Assembly (NCBI GenBank): GCA_002407775.1
Contig: DHOP01000067.1
Span: 19,271 to 66,086, forward strand
Reading direction: 5' to 3'
Origin: Prevotella sp. UBA5387
GTDB taxonomy: Bacteria; Bacteroidota; Bacteroidia; Bacteroidales; Bacteroidaceae
DNA length: 46,816 bases
Shown here: positions 1 to 8,049 of the stretch, piece by piece
How the letters are laid out: the number at the start of each line of letters is the position of its first letter
How positions within the stretch are numbered: position 1 is the stretch's first letter
Notes under the pieces: model-generated
Database searches by the model: none
What the model was told of the DNA's origin: nothing
What the model saw: the letters and a program-made list of their open reading frames with translations, nothing else
Position numbers and translations under genes: made by a program

Positions 1-1757
1 GCCGTCGCGGTGTCCATAGCGTTCACGTCACCTGACTTGTGAGCATCCTTCAATTGTTGCAAAGCCTGCTCGATAGCTGGTTTCTTGTCAGCTGGAATCT
101 TGTCGGCGTTGTCCTTCAGGAAATTCTCGGTGGTGAAGATCATGGAGTCAGCCTGGTTCATCTTGTCCACTTTCTCACGCTCCTTCTTATCAGCCTCCTC
201 GTTGGCCTTAGCCTCAGCACGCATGCGCTCGATCTCTGAGTCGCTCAAACCAGACGATGCCTCGATGCGAATCTTCTGCTCCTTGCCGGTAGCCTTATCC
301 TTGGCGCTAACGTTAAGAATACCATTGGCATCGATATCGAAGGTTACCTCAATCTGTGGCACACCACGACGTGCGGGTGCGATGCCCTCGAGGTTGAACT
401 GACCAATGCTCTTATTCTGTGCTGCCATTGGACGCTCGCCCTGCAACACATGAATGGTTACAGCTGTCTGGTTGTCCACTGCGGTAGAGAATGTCTCGCT
501 CTTCTTGCAAGGAATAGTTGTGTTGGCATCGATCAACTTGGTCATCACACCACCCATGGTCTCAATACCAAGAGTCAATGGAGTAACGTCAAGGAGCACG
601 ATGTTGCCTGTTCCTGACTCCTTATTAAGGATAGCACCCTGGATGCTGGCACCTACGGCAACAACCTCATCAGGATTTACGCCCTTAGAAGGCTCTTTGC
701 CAAAGTAGTTCTTCACCAATGTCTGCACGGCAGGAATACGGCTTGAACCACCCACAAGGATCACTTCGTCGATATCTGAAGTAGAGAGGTGTGCATCGCT
801 CATGGCCTTCTGGCAAGGAACGAGACACTTCTGAATGAGGTCGTGAGCCAGTTGCTCAAACTGAGAACGTGTCAGAGACTTCACCAAGTGCTTAGGCACA
901 CCACCCTCTGCAGAGATGTATGGCAAGTTGATCTCACTGGTCGTGGTTGAAGAAAGCTCAATCTTTGCTTTCTCAGCAGCCTCCTTCAGGCGCTGCATAG
1001 CCATAGGATCCTTGCGCAAGTCGATGCCTTCGTTGCTTTGGAAGTCATTGGCCAACCAGTCAATGATAACCTGATCGAAGTCGTCACCACCCAAGTGGGT
1101 ATCACCATTGGTAGATAACACCTCGAACACACCGCCACCGAACTCAAGGATAGAGATATCGAATGTACCACCACCAAGGTCGAACACGGCAATCTTCATA
1201 TCCTTATTGGCCTTGTCAACACCATAAGCAAGAGCGGCGGCAGTAGGCTCGTTAACGATACGCTGAACGTTAAGGCCTGCAATCTGGCCAGCCTCTTTGG
1301 TAGCCTGACGCTGAGAGTCAGAGAAATAAGCAGGTACAGTGATCACTGCATCGGTCACTTCCTGGCCCAAATAGTCCTCGGCGGTCTTCTTCATCTTCTG
1401 AAGAACCATGGCCGAAATTTCCTGTGGGGTGTATGGATGGGCGGCTCCCTCGATCTGAATCTTTGGGTAACCGTTGTCGTTGATCACTGTATAAGGTACG
1501 CGATCAATTTCCTTCTTGCACTGCTCAAAGGTCTCTCCCATGAAACGCTTGATGGAGTAAACCGTGTTTTTCGGATTAGTCACGGCCTGACGCTTAGCTG
1601 GATCACCCACCTTACGTTCGCCATCCTTCACAAATCCAATCACCGACGGTGTTGTACGCTTGCCCTCGGAGTTGGTAATCACTACTGGCTCGTTGCCCTC
1701 GAACACGGCAACGCAGCTATTGGTAGTTCCTAAATCGATTCCAATAATCTTTCCCAT
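1..1757 (-). CDS. dnaK: Molecular chaperone DnaK (Hsp70), 3' end outside window
   Basis: Cytosolic ATP-dependent chaperone that binds exposed hydrophobic peptides with DnaJ and GrpE. The translation starts MGKIIGIDLGTTNSCVAV, the classic Hsp70 phosphate-1 motif. It continues with the DLGGGTFD phosphate-2 motif, the VGGSSRIP adenosine-site motif, and a substrate-binding domain with LLDVTPLTLGIET. About 585 codons are present out of the usual 630-640, so only the end of the C-terminal lid is missing beyond position 1. The start is the ATG at 1755-1757, placed directly before the conserved N-terminus. The upstream 270 bp hold a palindromic array. I could not identify a convincing promoter or a CIRCE-type heat-shock operator. 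Family assignment is essentially certain. Confidence 0.98.
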   Translation of the reverse strand, partial: MGKIIGIDLGTTNSCVAVFEGNEPVVITNSEGKRTTPSVIGFVKDGERKVGDPAKRQAVTNPKNTVYSIKRFMGETFEQCKKEIDRVPYTVINDNGYPKIQIEGAAHPYTPQEISAMVLQKMKKTAEDYLGQEVTDAVITVPAYFSDSQRQATKEAGQIAGLNVQRIVNEPTAAALAYGVDKANKDMKIAVFDLGGGTFDISILEFGGGVFEVLSTNGDTHLGGDDFDQVIIDWLANDFQSNEGIDLRKDPMAMQRLKEAAEKAKIELSSTTTSEINLPYISAEGGVPKHLVKSLTRSQFEQLAHDLIQKCLVPCQKAMSDAHLSTSDIDEVILVGGSSRIPAVQTLVKNYFGKEPSKGVNPDEVVAVGASIQGAILNKESGTGNIVLLDVTPLTLGIETMGGVMTKLIDANTTIPCKKSETFSTAVDNQTAVTIHVLQGERPMAAQNKSIGQFNLEGIAPARRGVPQIEVTFDIDANGILNVSAKDKATGKEQKIRIEASSGLSDSEIERMRAEAKANEEADKKEREKVDKMNQADSMIFTTENFLKDNADKIPADKKPAIEQALQQLKDAHKSGDVNAMDTAT

Positions 1758-1891
1758 AATTGTTATATTATATTTGTTTAATGTCTTTTGTAAATGCTTT
1801 CCACACTTTAATTCTGCCATATTAATAACAAATGGTATGCCGAGCAGTCATGCGAAGGATAATTTATGACAAGTTGGCACATGTCATTGGC

Positions 1892-1980
1892 GATTGTGAT
1901 TCAATTTGATTCACCGAGTGAATCAAATTGAATCACGACGTAAAACAAATTGAATCACTCGGTGAATCAATTTGAATCAC
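1892..1980. repeat. Palindromic array of 19-nt units (array 1)
   Basis: Four 19-nt-type units in tandem. Unit 1 is GTGATTCAATTTGATTCAC (1896-1914). Unit 2 (1918-1936) is its exact reverse complement, so with the 3-nt loop CGA they form a perfect 19-bp stem. A link, GACGTAAA (1937-1944), leads into a shortened third unit ending at 1958. A TCG spacer then precedes unit 4 (1962-1980), which pairs with unit 3 with one mismatch. The two halves are also roughly inverse to each other (loops CGA and TCG). The array starts 49 nt past the mntH stop and ends about 140 nt before dnaK. A related array lies at 28945-29050. The function is unknown. It may be a transcription-ending or REP-like element. Confidence 0.9.
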
Positions 1981-2028
1981 AAGGCGGTAAAGTACGAATG
2001 AGGAGCGCCAAAAAGAAGAGACACTCTG

Positions 2029-3297
2029 TCAGGGTATCGTTATCGCTTCAATCAAAAGCCAAATATTGAGTGCGGTAACGATACCGGCGAGAGAATAAAG
2101 GAATGCCGAATTCCGACGCTTATTGGCATATTCTCCCATCACACGCTTTGAAGAAGTGAGACTCACCTGTAGAAAGACAGTTAAGGGAAGTTGTATGCTC
2201 AGTATCATCTGAGAATAGATCAGGCCTTTGAACGGATCGCCGATAAAGAAGATGATCAGCAACGATATACCCAGAGACAAACAGATACCCACAATGGAGT
2301 GCGTGTCTTCTGCATTATACGACTCACCGAACATTCCCGCAAAGATACTACCTGCCGCCATGCCACTCGTGATGGTACTGGAGACACCAGCCAAAAGCAA
2401 TGCCATTGCGAAGATATTGCCTGCATTGTTACCGAGAAGCGGAGTGAGCAATGCCTGGGCCTGAGAGAGTTCCTCGACATGCGTCCCAGTGGAGAAAAAC
2501 GTGGTAGCGGCAAGAAGTATCATCGCACTGTTGATGGCCCAACCCACCAGCATGGAAAAAAGGGTATCGACAAACTCATATTTAAGCGTCTTTTCAATAT
2601 CCACTTTTCCTTTAGTGTTAATCTGCCGACTCTGGATCACCTCAGAATGAAGGAACAAATTATGGGGCATCACTACGGCGCCAAGCACACTCATAATGAT
2701 AAGCATACTACCCTGTGGCACACTTGGCACAACCCACCCGTGCACGGCAGCAGGCCAATCGATATCTACCAAAAAAAGTTCGTAGATGAACGAGAGCCCG
2801 ATAAGGGACACAAAGCCAATGATTGCGCGCTCGATGCGTCTGTAAGAATTGGTGAATAGCATGATGAGCACAGCTGCTACCGTGAGAATGGAGCCCCACA
2901 CGATGGGGATGCCAAAAAGCATTTGCAATGCAATGGCTGATCCAAGAATCTCCGCTAAGGAAGTTGATATGCTGGCCATGACTGCCGTAAGGATAATGGG
3001 GCGACCTATCCACCTTGGTGTATATTTCTCTGCCGCCTCGCTAAGACACAGGCCTGTCACAATGCCAAGGTGTGCCACATTGTGCTGCAATGCAATAAGC
3101 ATGATAGTGCTAAGTGTGACAACCCACAACAATGCATAGCCAAACTCCGATCCTGCGGCAAAGTTGCTTGCCCAGTTACCCGGATCAATGAAGCCGACCG
3201 TAACCAAAAGACCTGGCCCGATATATTTAAAGATGTCAAGACCACCAAACTTCCGTGGATGGTCCTTACGCTTAAGTTCTTGTATAATGTTCAACAT
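2029..3297 (-). CDS. mntH: NRAMP-family divalent metal (Mn2+/Fe2+) transporter
   Basis: Inner-membrane proton-coupled importer of Mn2+ or Fe2+. The 422-residue protein has about 11 hydrophobic helices. It carries the two metal-site signatures of the NRAMP family: D38-P39-G40-N41 in the first helix and MPHN (210-213) followed by LFLHS in the sixth. Length matches bacterial MntH-like proteins. The ATG at 3297 lies very close to a promoter-like TAAATTTG on the minus strand (3310-3303), so the message may have almost no 5' leader. A palindromic array follows 49 nt after the stop, before dnaK. I see no metal-dependent riboswitch or recognisable Fur/MntR box. The symbol follows the family; the metal preference is inferred. 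Confidence 0.9.
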   Translation of the reverse strand: MLNIIQELKRKDHPRKFGGLDIFKYIGPGLLVTVGFIDPGNWASNFAAGSEFGYALLWVVTLSTIMLIALQHNVAHLGIVTGLCLSEAAEKYTPRWIGRPIILTAVMASISTSLAEILGSAIALQMLFGIPIVWGSILTVAAVLIMLFTNSYRRIERAIIGFVSLIGLSFIYELFLVDIDWPAAVHGWVVPSVPQGSMLIIMSVLGAVVMPHNLFLHSEVIQSRQINTKGKVDIEKTLKYEFVDTLFSMLVGWAINSAMILLAATTFFSTGTHVEELSQAQALLTPLLGNNAGNIFAMALLLAGVSSTITSGMAAGSIFAGMFGESYNAEDTHSIVGICLSLGISLLIIFFIGDPFKGLIYSQMILSIQLPLTVFLQVSLTSSKRVMGEYANKRRNSAFLYSLAGIVTALNIWLLIEAITIP

Positions 3298-3302
3298 AGG
3301 TA

Positions 3303-3334
3303 CAAATTTATATATCTTTCATCAAACGACCAAG
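3303..3334 (-). promoter_or_regulatory. Possible mntH promoter giving a leaderless message
   Basis: On the minus strand CTTG (3334-3331) is followed after 20 nt by TAAATTTG (3310-3303), matching the Bacteroidota TAnnTTTG -7 element. The predicted start of transcription is within a few bases of the mntH ATG at 3297. The -33 part is only a partial match. Confidence 0.45.
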
Positions 3335-3481
3335 AGTTCCCAACTCTTTTTAAGCGAAGGTGTTATACTACGACACCACAGTACAACAATGGTTCGTCGA
3401 AGGTTATCACCTTGGCAGCAAGCTTCCTGCGTCCCCCTATCACGTTTAGGGAAATCCCCCCGACAGTTTAGGCTTTTACCC

Positions 3482-3512
3482 TTTGCAAAAGCCTATAAAG
3501 GGCGTATCTTTG
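3482..3512 (+). promoter_or_regulatory. Bacteroidota-type promoter of the 3556 gene
   Basis: TTTG at 3482-3485, a 19-nt spacer, and TATCTTTG at 3505-3512, an exact match to the Bacteroidota -33/-7 consensus, about 44 nt before the ATG at 3556. Confidence 0.8.
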
Positions 3513-3555
3513 CCATAGATAAAAGAAAAAGTAAAACCATTTAATACGTAAAGCT

Positions 3556-4173
3556 ATGAAACGAATGATGATGACAATGGCAATGATGGTTGCGATAGCA
3601 GCTTCTGCCGCAGCAATGCCCTACGGACAAGCAAAGAAACAAGCGCTGTTCTTGGCCGACAAGATGGCATACGAATTAAATTTGACAGACGAGCAGTATG
3701 AGGCCGCATATGAAATAAATCTCGATTATCTTATGCAAGTTGACAACAAGAGGCACGTTTACGGCTCTCCATGGACAAGACGCAACAGCTTGCTGAACGT
3801 AATACTCTCACCCTGGCAATATGCCGCTTATGCAGCTGCCGATTACTTCTATCGTCCACTGCGCTGGGCCAACAACGTTTGGAACTGGGGAATATACAAC
3901 CGCTATAACGCATCTCGTTACTACCGCGCTCAGCCTAAGATATATGTAAGCTATCGTGGTGGTCGGCCTGCAAACTATTATTCAAATCGTACATGGTACA
4001 AGCCTGGTAAAGCTCGCACTTTCGAAGGAAGAAAATTCTATAAGGAGCGTGAAAAAGAAATGCACAACTATGACAAACAGCAGCGGAAGTGGCAGAAGGA
4101 AGAACGTAAGGCATACAAGAATGACAGAGGAAACAATGGTAGAGGAAATTGGAAAGGACAGGGTCGTTGGTAA
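3556..4173 (+). CDS. Exported basic, aromatic-rich hypothetical protein
   Basis: 205 residues of unknown function. A signal peptide covers roughly residues 1-21 (Met-rich, then AIAASAAA). The first mature segment, with LADKMAYELNLTDEQYEAAY (about 33-52), recalls the helical LTxxQ segment of Spy/CpxP-like periplasmic proteins, but the rest does not fit that family. The middle is rich in Tyr, Trp, Asn and Arg, and the last 50 residues are strongly basic (Lys/Arg/Gly/Asn), ending GNWKGQGRW. This suggests a periplasmic or surface protein that may bind a polyanion or the cell wall. The gene is monocistronic, with a consensus promoter before it and a strong terminator after it. Confidence 0.75.
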   Translation: MKRMMMTMAMMVAIAASAAAMPYGQAKKQALFLADKMAYELNLTDEQYEAAYEINLDYLMQVDNKRHVYGSPWTRRNSLLNVILSPWQYAAYAAADYFYRPLRWANNVWNWGIYNRYNASRYYRAQPKIYVSYRGGRPANYYSNRTWYKPGKARTFEGRKFYKEREKEMHNYDKQQRKWQKEERKAYKNDRGNNGRGNWKGQGRW

Positions 4174-4204
4174 AAGATTTTTAGGTTTAGGTTATTAATA
4201 GTTT

Positions 4205-4236
4205 GGGCAGCGTGCTAAGGCGCGCTGCCCTTTTTT
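4205..4236 (+). terminator. Rho-independent terminator
   Basis: GGGCAGCGTG pairs with CGCGCTGCCC (one G-T pair) around a CTAAGG loop, followed by TTTTTT at 4231-4236. It lies 32 nt past the stop of the gene ending at 4173. The 4174-4475 gap holds this terminator and the next gene's promoter; I see nothing else there. Confidence 0.92.
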
Positions 4237-4381
4237 GTTGATATTTGGCACAATAATGGTGTCAATCGGAATGAAAAGTTGAGACTGAAGACCCTTCGGA
4301 TTATTCGTTTACCAATGACAAGACACTTTTCGTTACCTCCCTACAAATCAATAATTTATGAAGAAAATAATGTCGGAAAAG

Positions 4382-4412
4382 TTGGAAGGTATGCAAATAA
4401 AGTTTATATTTG
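4382..4412 (+). promoter_or_regulatory. Bacteroidota-type promoter of the 4476 gene
   Basis: TTGG at 4382-4385, 19 nt, then TATATTTG at 4405-4412, a full TAnnTTTG match. The ATG at 4476 is 63 nt further on. Confidence 0.7.
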
Positions 4413-4475
4413 CAATGTTGACAGTGATTTAGACTGTTAATCTGTTTCCATTATTATCACTTTAAAACAAAAACT

Positions 4476-4850
4476 ATGAGACCAGAAGAAACAATTGAAC
4501 CGAAAAATCAAGATGAGGTTGAGAACAAAGTTGATGGTGTAGTTAATAATGTCAAAGACAAAGTAGAGGATGCCTTGGGTGATTTGAAGAATAACGAGAC
4601 AGTAAAGAAAGTCGTCGACAAGGTGGACGAAGTCATCGATGACCTGAAAGAAAACGAGACCGTTAAAGCTGCAAAGGACAAAATAGAGGGTCTTGTGGAG
4701 GACCTGCAAAGTAGTGAGGCAGCAAAGAATGTCTCTAGTTTTATGGACGAGCATGAAGGAAAGGCCAATGAAGTCATCGACAGTGTGACAGAACAAGTGA
4801 AAAAGAGCGGATTTTTCAACAAACTAAAGGGATTATTCGGCGGCAAATAG
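4476..4850 (+). CDS. Small LEA-like amphipathic repeat protein
   Basis: 124 residues, highly charged, with no signal peptide and no Cys. Residues 36-95 form three 20-residue repeats, starting with DLKNNETVKK (36), DLKENETVKA (56) and DLQSSEAAKN (76). Each is followed by a Val/Asp/Lys-rich helical stretch such as VDKVDEVID. The pattern is that of long amphipathic helices, like late-embryogenesis-abundant or YtxH-type stress proteins. The tail SGFFNKLKGLFGGK is a short amphipathic, cationic segment that could touch a membrane. It has its own promoter and no operon partner. Function is unknown; a stress role is only an analogy. Confidence 0.75.
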   Translation: MRPEETIEPKNQDEVENKVDGVVNNVKDKVEDALGDLKNNETVKKVVDKVDEVIDDLKENETVKAAKDKIEGLVEDLQSSEAAKNVSSFMDEHEGKANEVIDSVTEQVKKSGFFNKLKGLFGGK

Positions 4851-4957
4851 AAAAGAATGGTTTTAGGAAAAAGCATTTAAGATTCCTCCAGAATTCAAGA
4901 GGAGGCGATTGATTATCAGAGATATGCTTAAGTACCTCTTCACAAAGGAGGGCTAAT

Positions 4958-5005
4958 AAAAATAAAAAGAGCCACCGTAACTAATCAACGTAGTAACGGT
5001 GGCTC
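4958..5005 (-). terminator. Terminator of the MATE gene
   Basis: GAGCCACCGT (4969-4978) pairs with ACGGTGGCTC (4996-5005), with an inner ACTA/TAGT pairing. On the minus strand the hairpin is followed by a T-rich run (complement of 4958-4968), which fits termination of the gene ending at 5061. Confidence 0.9.
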
Positions 5006-5060
5006 ATCATTGTATTTGACTTTCTTTATCTCTAAGAAAAAGTAACGTTGTTGTTTGATC

Positions 5061-6455
5061 TTACTCAACCTGCGTTGCAAGTGCCATCTCTTTCATCCAA
5101 TTGCCTTTAAAGATGCGGATAAGGAAAATGATTCCACGGAAAATCAGCTCTGTCGCCATCGCAAACCATACACCGCGAAGTCCATAAGTCTGGGCAAGCC
5201 AATAGGCCAACGTAAGACGCACACCCCACATGGAGACAAGGTTCATGATGGCTGGTTTCATTGCATCACCAGCACCAACACACACACTGTAGCTCACGAT
5301 CGAAGCAGCAAAGAAAGGTTCAGCAAAAGCCTCTATCCGAAGCACCGATGCGCCCAGCTCTCTGATCTCAGTAACCGGTGATAGGAAACCTATCATTTCC
5401 GGTGCAAAGATATACATAACCACACCCATAAACGCCATGACCACCATGCCAAGACCAATGGTCTTATGGGCAAAACTCTTGCATAGATCTGCTCGCCGTG
5501 CACCATAGGTTTGTCCAACAAGTGTGGAAGCTGCATCGCCAATGCCATAACCAGGCATATAGCAAAGACTCTCAGCAGTGATGGCAAACGAGTTTGCTGC
5601 GATGGCTATGTTGCCTAAGGGTGCTACAATGAGCGTACTCACCACCTGTGCCCCATTCATCAGCATCTGTTGGAGAGCGATGGGAAGACTAATCTTCATG
5701 GCGTTGCGCACATAACTCCACATCCAGCGGAAAGGTTCAGTATCCAAATGCAGCGCCAACATCTTATTGCGACGTAGGGCAGTGTTCGACATTGGTATGA
5801 CAGTAACGATGTATGCGCTCATAGTACCTAGCGCAGCACCCATCACTCCAAGATGAAGAATATAGATAAAAAAATAGTTGAACGCTACATCAAGCACGCA
5901 TAGGATGATACTGAGAATACTAGGCATACGCATATCACCCGAGCTTTTCTGCATCGCGCTCATCAGATAGAAGAGAAAAACTACAGGTAACGTGAGCGAA
6001 TAGATTAGAAAATAGGCAGAGGAGTCATGGGCAATCTCATCTCCACCACCAAGCCAATAGGGCAAAAAACTATGTATGGAAACTCCTATGATACTCATTA
6101 ACAAGGAGAAAATGCCTCCAAAAATGAGCGCATGACGAAACACTTGGCGTGCTTTGAAAAAGTCCTTGGCCCCAATAAAGTGCGCCACCTGTACAGAAAA
6201 TCCGATAGACATGGCACCCATCAACGATCCCATAAGCCACGTGGTGGACTCAATAAGACCAATGCTCGCAGAAGCCTCAGCACCCAAATGGCCAACCATT
6301 GAGGCATCAATGAAGAACATCATCACTGTTGTGAGCTGTGCTAGCATTGACGGAATACTCAGCTCAACAATGAGATTGTACTGTTCTTTCCGAGTCAGCG
6401 GCTGCTGATCACGGATTTTCCCCAATAAGATTTCGCTACGCTTGATGCTTGACAT
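5061..6455 (-). CDS. MATE-family multidrug/Na+ efflux protein
   Basis: Inner-membrane exporter of the multidrug and toxic compound extrusion family, which couples Na+ or H+ entry to export of cationic compounds. The 464-residue length and about 12 hydrophobic helices in two similar halves match the family. The first half holds SIPSMLAQLTTVMMFFIDAS and LMGSLMGAMSIGFSVQVAHF; the second half repeats the pattern with SLPIALQQMLMNGAQVVSTL and a GYGIGDAASTLVGQ segment. The gene is monocistronic, with a consensus promoter at 6503-6473 and a terminator at 4958-5005. The substrate cannot be read from sequence. Confidence 0.92.
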   Translation of the reverse strand: MSSIKRSEILLGKIRDQQPLTRKEQYNLIVELSIPSMLAQLTTVMMFFIDASMVGHLGAEASASIGLIESTTWLMGSLMGAMSIGFSVQVAHFIGAKDFFKARQVFRHALIFGGIFSLLMSIIGVSIHSFLPYWLGGGDEIAHDSSAYFLIYSLTLPVVFLFYLMSAMQKSSGDMRMPSILSIILCVLDVAFNYFFIYILHLGVMGAALGTMSAYIVTVIPMSNTALRRNKMLALHLDTEPFRWMWSYVRNAMKISLPIALQQMLMNGAQVVSTLIVAPLGNIAIAANSFAITAESLCYMPGYGIGDAASTLVGQTYGARRADLCKSFAHKTIGLGMVVMAFMGVVMYIFAPEMIGFLSPVTEIRELGASVLRIEAFAEPFFAASIVSYSVCVGAGDAMKPAIMNLVSMWGVRLTLAYWLAQTYGLRGVWFAMATELIFRGIIFLIRIFKGNWMKEMALATQVE

Positions 6456-6472
6456 ATTATCCTTTAAGTGTG

Positions 6473-6503
6473 TAAAGGTACACAGAATTCCAAGATTGGC
6501 AAA
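6473..6503 (-). promoter_or_regulatory. Promoter of the MATE gene
   Basis: On the minus strand TTTG (6503-6500), a 19-nt spacer, then TACCTTTA (6480-6473), one base from TAnnTTTG. It sits 17 nt before the ATG at 6455. Confidence 0.65.
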
Positions 6504-6525
6504 AAAAACAAGATATGAAAATCAA

Positions 6526-6951
6526 TCATTTACCATCTTCCAAATGCGACATGATGTAATCTACCGTCTCAGGCAAAAGTCGCCGAGGAGAGCGTGGAGC
6601 GCCCGAGAGACCATGTGCTCGTAAGCCTTCCAAGGTCAGAGCAGGGGACGAAAGTTCCATCAAGAATCCATATCGAACATATTTTCTGTTCTCATTATGG
6701 CTCATGGCATGGTCGTATGATGTTTGAGAGATATAGTAGGAACTGTCATCGGCTATCTCATCAAGGTCCATATCCACGCGCTCAACTTCCATCATAAACG
6801 TCAAGCGACTCTCTGGCGCAGTGAGATAGAGAAAAAGCAGATCGCCAACAACAAAGTTATTGCTGGCATGCCAGTCTATGAAACCGTGATCGCGGATGAA
6901 ATCTGCCACACGAAACTGGGTATGATTGTAAGCTCTAATCCAATATGTCAT
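6526..6951 (-). CDS. EVE/PUA-like domain protein
   Basis: 141-residue cytosolic protein. The N-terminus MTYWIRAYN, followed by GDLLFLYLTAPESRLTFMMEVERVDM (residues about 36-61), has the strand order of EVE/PUA-like domains: an opening YWI strand, a GD turn before a hydrophobic strand, then a conserved charged strand. Such domains bind modified bases and occur in restriction and RNA-modification proteins. No nuclease or methylase domain is attached. The start is divergent from the nitroreductase at 7092, with about 140 bp between. I saw no clear promoter for it. The fold is inferred from pattern only. Confidence 0.6.
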   Translation of the reverse strand: MTYWIRAYNHTQFRVADFIRDHGFIDWHASNNFVVGDLLFLYLTAPESRLTFMMEVERVDMDLDEIADDSSYYISQTSYDHAMSHNENRKYVRYGFLMELSSPALTLEGLRAHGLSGAPRSPRRLLPETVDYIMSHLEDGK

Positions 6952-6978
6952 CGAATGAAGCTGATTTTTACGTTTGAC

Positions 6979-7010
6979 TTTGCAAGTTTAACAAATAAAT
7001 CGTAGATTTG
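6979..7010 (+). promoter_or_regulatory. Promoter of the nitroreductase-DUF1294 pair
   Basis: TTTG at 6979-6982, 20 nt, then TAGATTTG at 7003-7010, a TAnnTTTG match about 80 nt before the ATG at 7092. Confidence 0.75.
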
Positions 7011-7091
7011 CAATGATTGGGACAAGAAAACTTGCATGCCCAACTAAGGCCAGCAATCCTTGGCTATCAGATAACCAAAAACTAAAGCAAA

Positions 7092-7724
7092 ATGAACAAA
7101 ACAATCCTTCTCGCGCTGTTTCTCATGACAGGAATGAGCGCCATGCCACAGAGCACCACACCACTCCCACAACCTGACAAGAGCGTGTCCACTACCCTGT
7201 TCACGGCATTGCAAAACCGCCACTCGATACGTAACTTCACAGATCGCATCATTAATACCGCCACATTGAGTCAGTTACTTTGGGCAGCTACCGGCGTGAA
7301 CCGCCCAGACGGGCACATGACCGCTCCAACAGCCGTCAACGCCCAGGACATATCTGTCTATGTGGCCACCAAGGATGGAGCATCACTCTATCTGCCAAAA
7401 GAGCATGCTTTGAAACTCATTACGACAAAGGACATTCGCAACGACGTGGCCGGCAGACAAACAGGTGTGGCCAATGCCCCAGTGTTTCTTATTGTTGTGA
7501 GCGATGCTAGCAAATTCCGCAACTCAGGAGACGGCAAAATGAACCCCATGTGTTATTTGGACGGAGGCTACGTGAGCCAAAACATTTGCCTTGCTGCAAC
7601 AGCCCTTGGGTTAGGTACAGTGCCGCGTGGCACCATTAATCAGGAACCAGTAAGAACGGCGTTGCAGCTTAACCAGAGTCAGATTATTGTCATCAATCAC
7701 CCAGTAGGTTATCCTAAAGACTGA
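7092..7724 (+). CDS. Exported SagB/nitroreductase-family protein
   Basis: 210-residue FMN-dependent nitroreductase-family protein. The segment LQNRHSIRNFTDRIINTATLSQLLWAATGVNRP (about 40-72) is the family N-terminal signature, where the R-x-S-x-R region contacts FMN phosphate. The later LDGGYVSQNICLAATALGLG (about 156-175) is the dimer/FMN helix, and the HPVGYPK end is typical. Unusually for an FMN enzyme it opens with a signal-peptide-like stretch (1-19, ending SAMPQS), so it may act in the periplasm. Its TGA stop overlaps the next ATG (TGATG at 7722-7726), so the two are probably co-translated. The substrate is unknown. Confidence 0.85.
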   Translation: MNKTILLALFLMTGMSAMPQSTTPLPQPDKSVSTTLFTALQNRHSIRNFTDRIINTATLSQLLWAATGVNRPDGHMTAPTAVNAQDISVYVATKDGASLYLPKEHALKLITTKDIRNDVAGRQTGVANAPVFLIVVSDASKFRNSGDGKMNPMCYLDGGYVSQNICLAATALGLGTVPRGTINQEPVRTALQLNQSQIIVINHPVGYPKD

Positions 7725-7993
7725 TGACAAAACTATTGTTGTATTATCTCTTGGCCATCAACGTAATCACGTTGGTGGTCTATATAGCGGATAAAATAAA
7801 GGCTAAGCGGCATATGTGGCGCATTCCAGAGTCCACGTTGCTTAGCCTTGCTATTATCGGAGGGTCAATAGGTGCACTTATTGGCATATTCGTTATTAGG
7901 CACAAGAGCCAACATCCGAAGTTCCGCATAGGTGTTCCAATCATCTTTATCTTACAACTAACCGTTGCCTATTGGATTTTGTGGCGATTGTAA
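7724..7993 (+). CDS. DUF1294 small membrane protein
   Basis: 89-residue inner-membrane protein with three hydrophobic segments (about 5-21, 38-61 and 69-87). It carries the DUF1294 landmarks: a Y-x-x-D-K-x-x-A-K motif after the first helix (YIADKIKAKR), the R-I-P-E-S-T-L motif, GGSIGALIG, and RHKSQHPKF before the last helix. The ATG overlaps the stop of the nitroreductase gene by one base, implying translational coupling. The function of the family is unknown. Confidence 0.9.
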   Translation: MTKLLLYYLLAINVITLVVYIADKIKAKRHMWRIPESTLLSLAIIGGSIGALIGIFVIRHKSQHPKFRIGVPIIFILQLTVAYWILWRL

Positions 7994-8049
7994 CAAACTC
8001 AGAGGGCGGGCGTTACCATTCAATGGGGTAACTGCCAAGTAGCTTAGAG

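Noticed and set aside
2191..2859. Long plus-strand frame (222 codons) over mntH
   Set aside because: It is antisense to the clear NRAMP gene, and its translation is rich in His, Arg, Thr and Gln without any domain. A shadow frame.
3332..3352. Small hairpin AAGAGTT-CCC-AACTCTT with TTTT before the 3556 gene
   Set aside because: No plus-strand gene ends there, and on the other strand it would lie in front of mntH. Too short to call a terminator or riboswitch.
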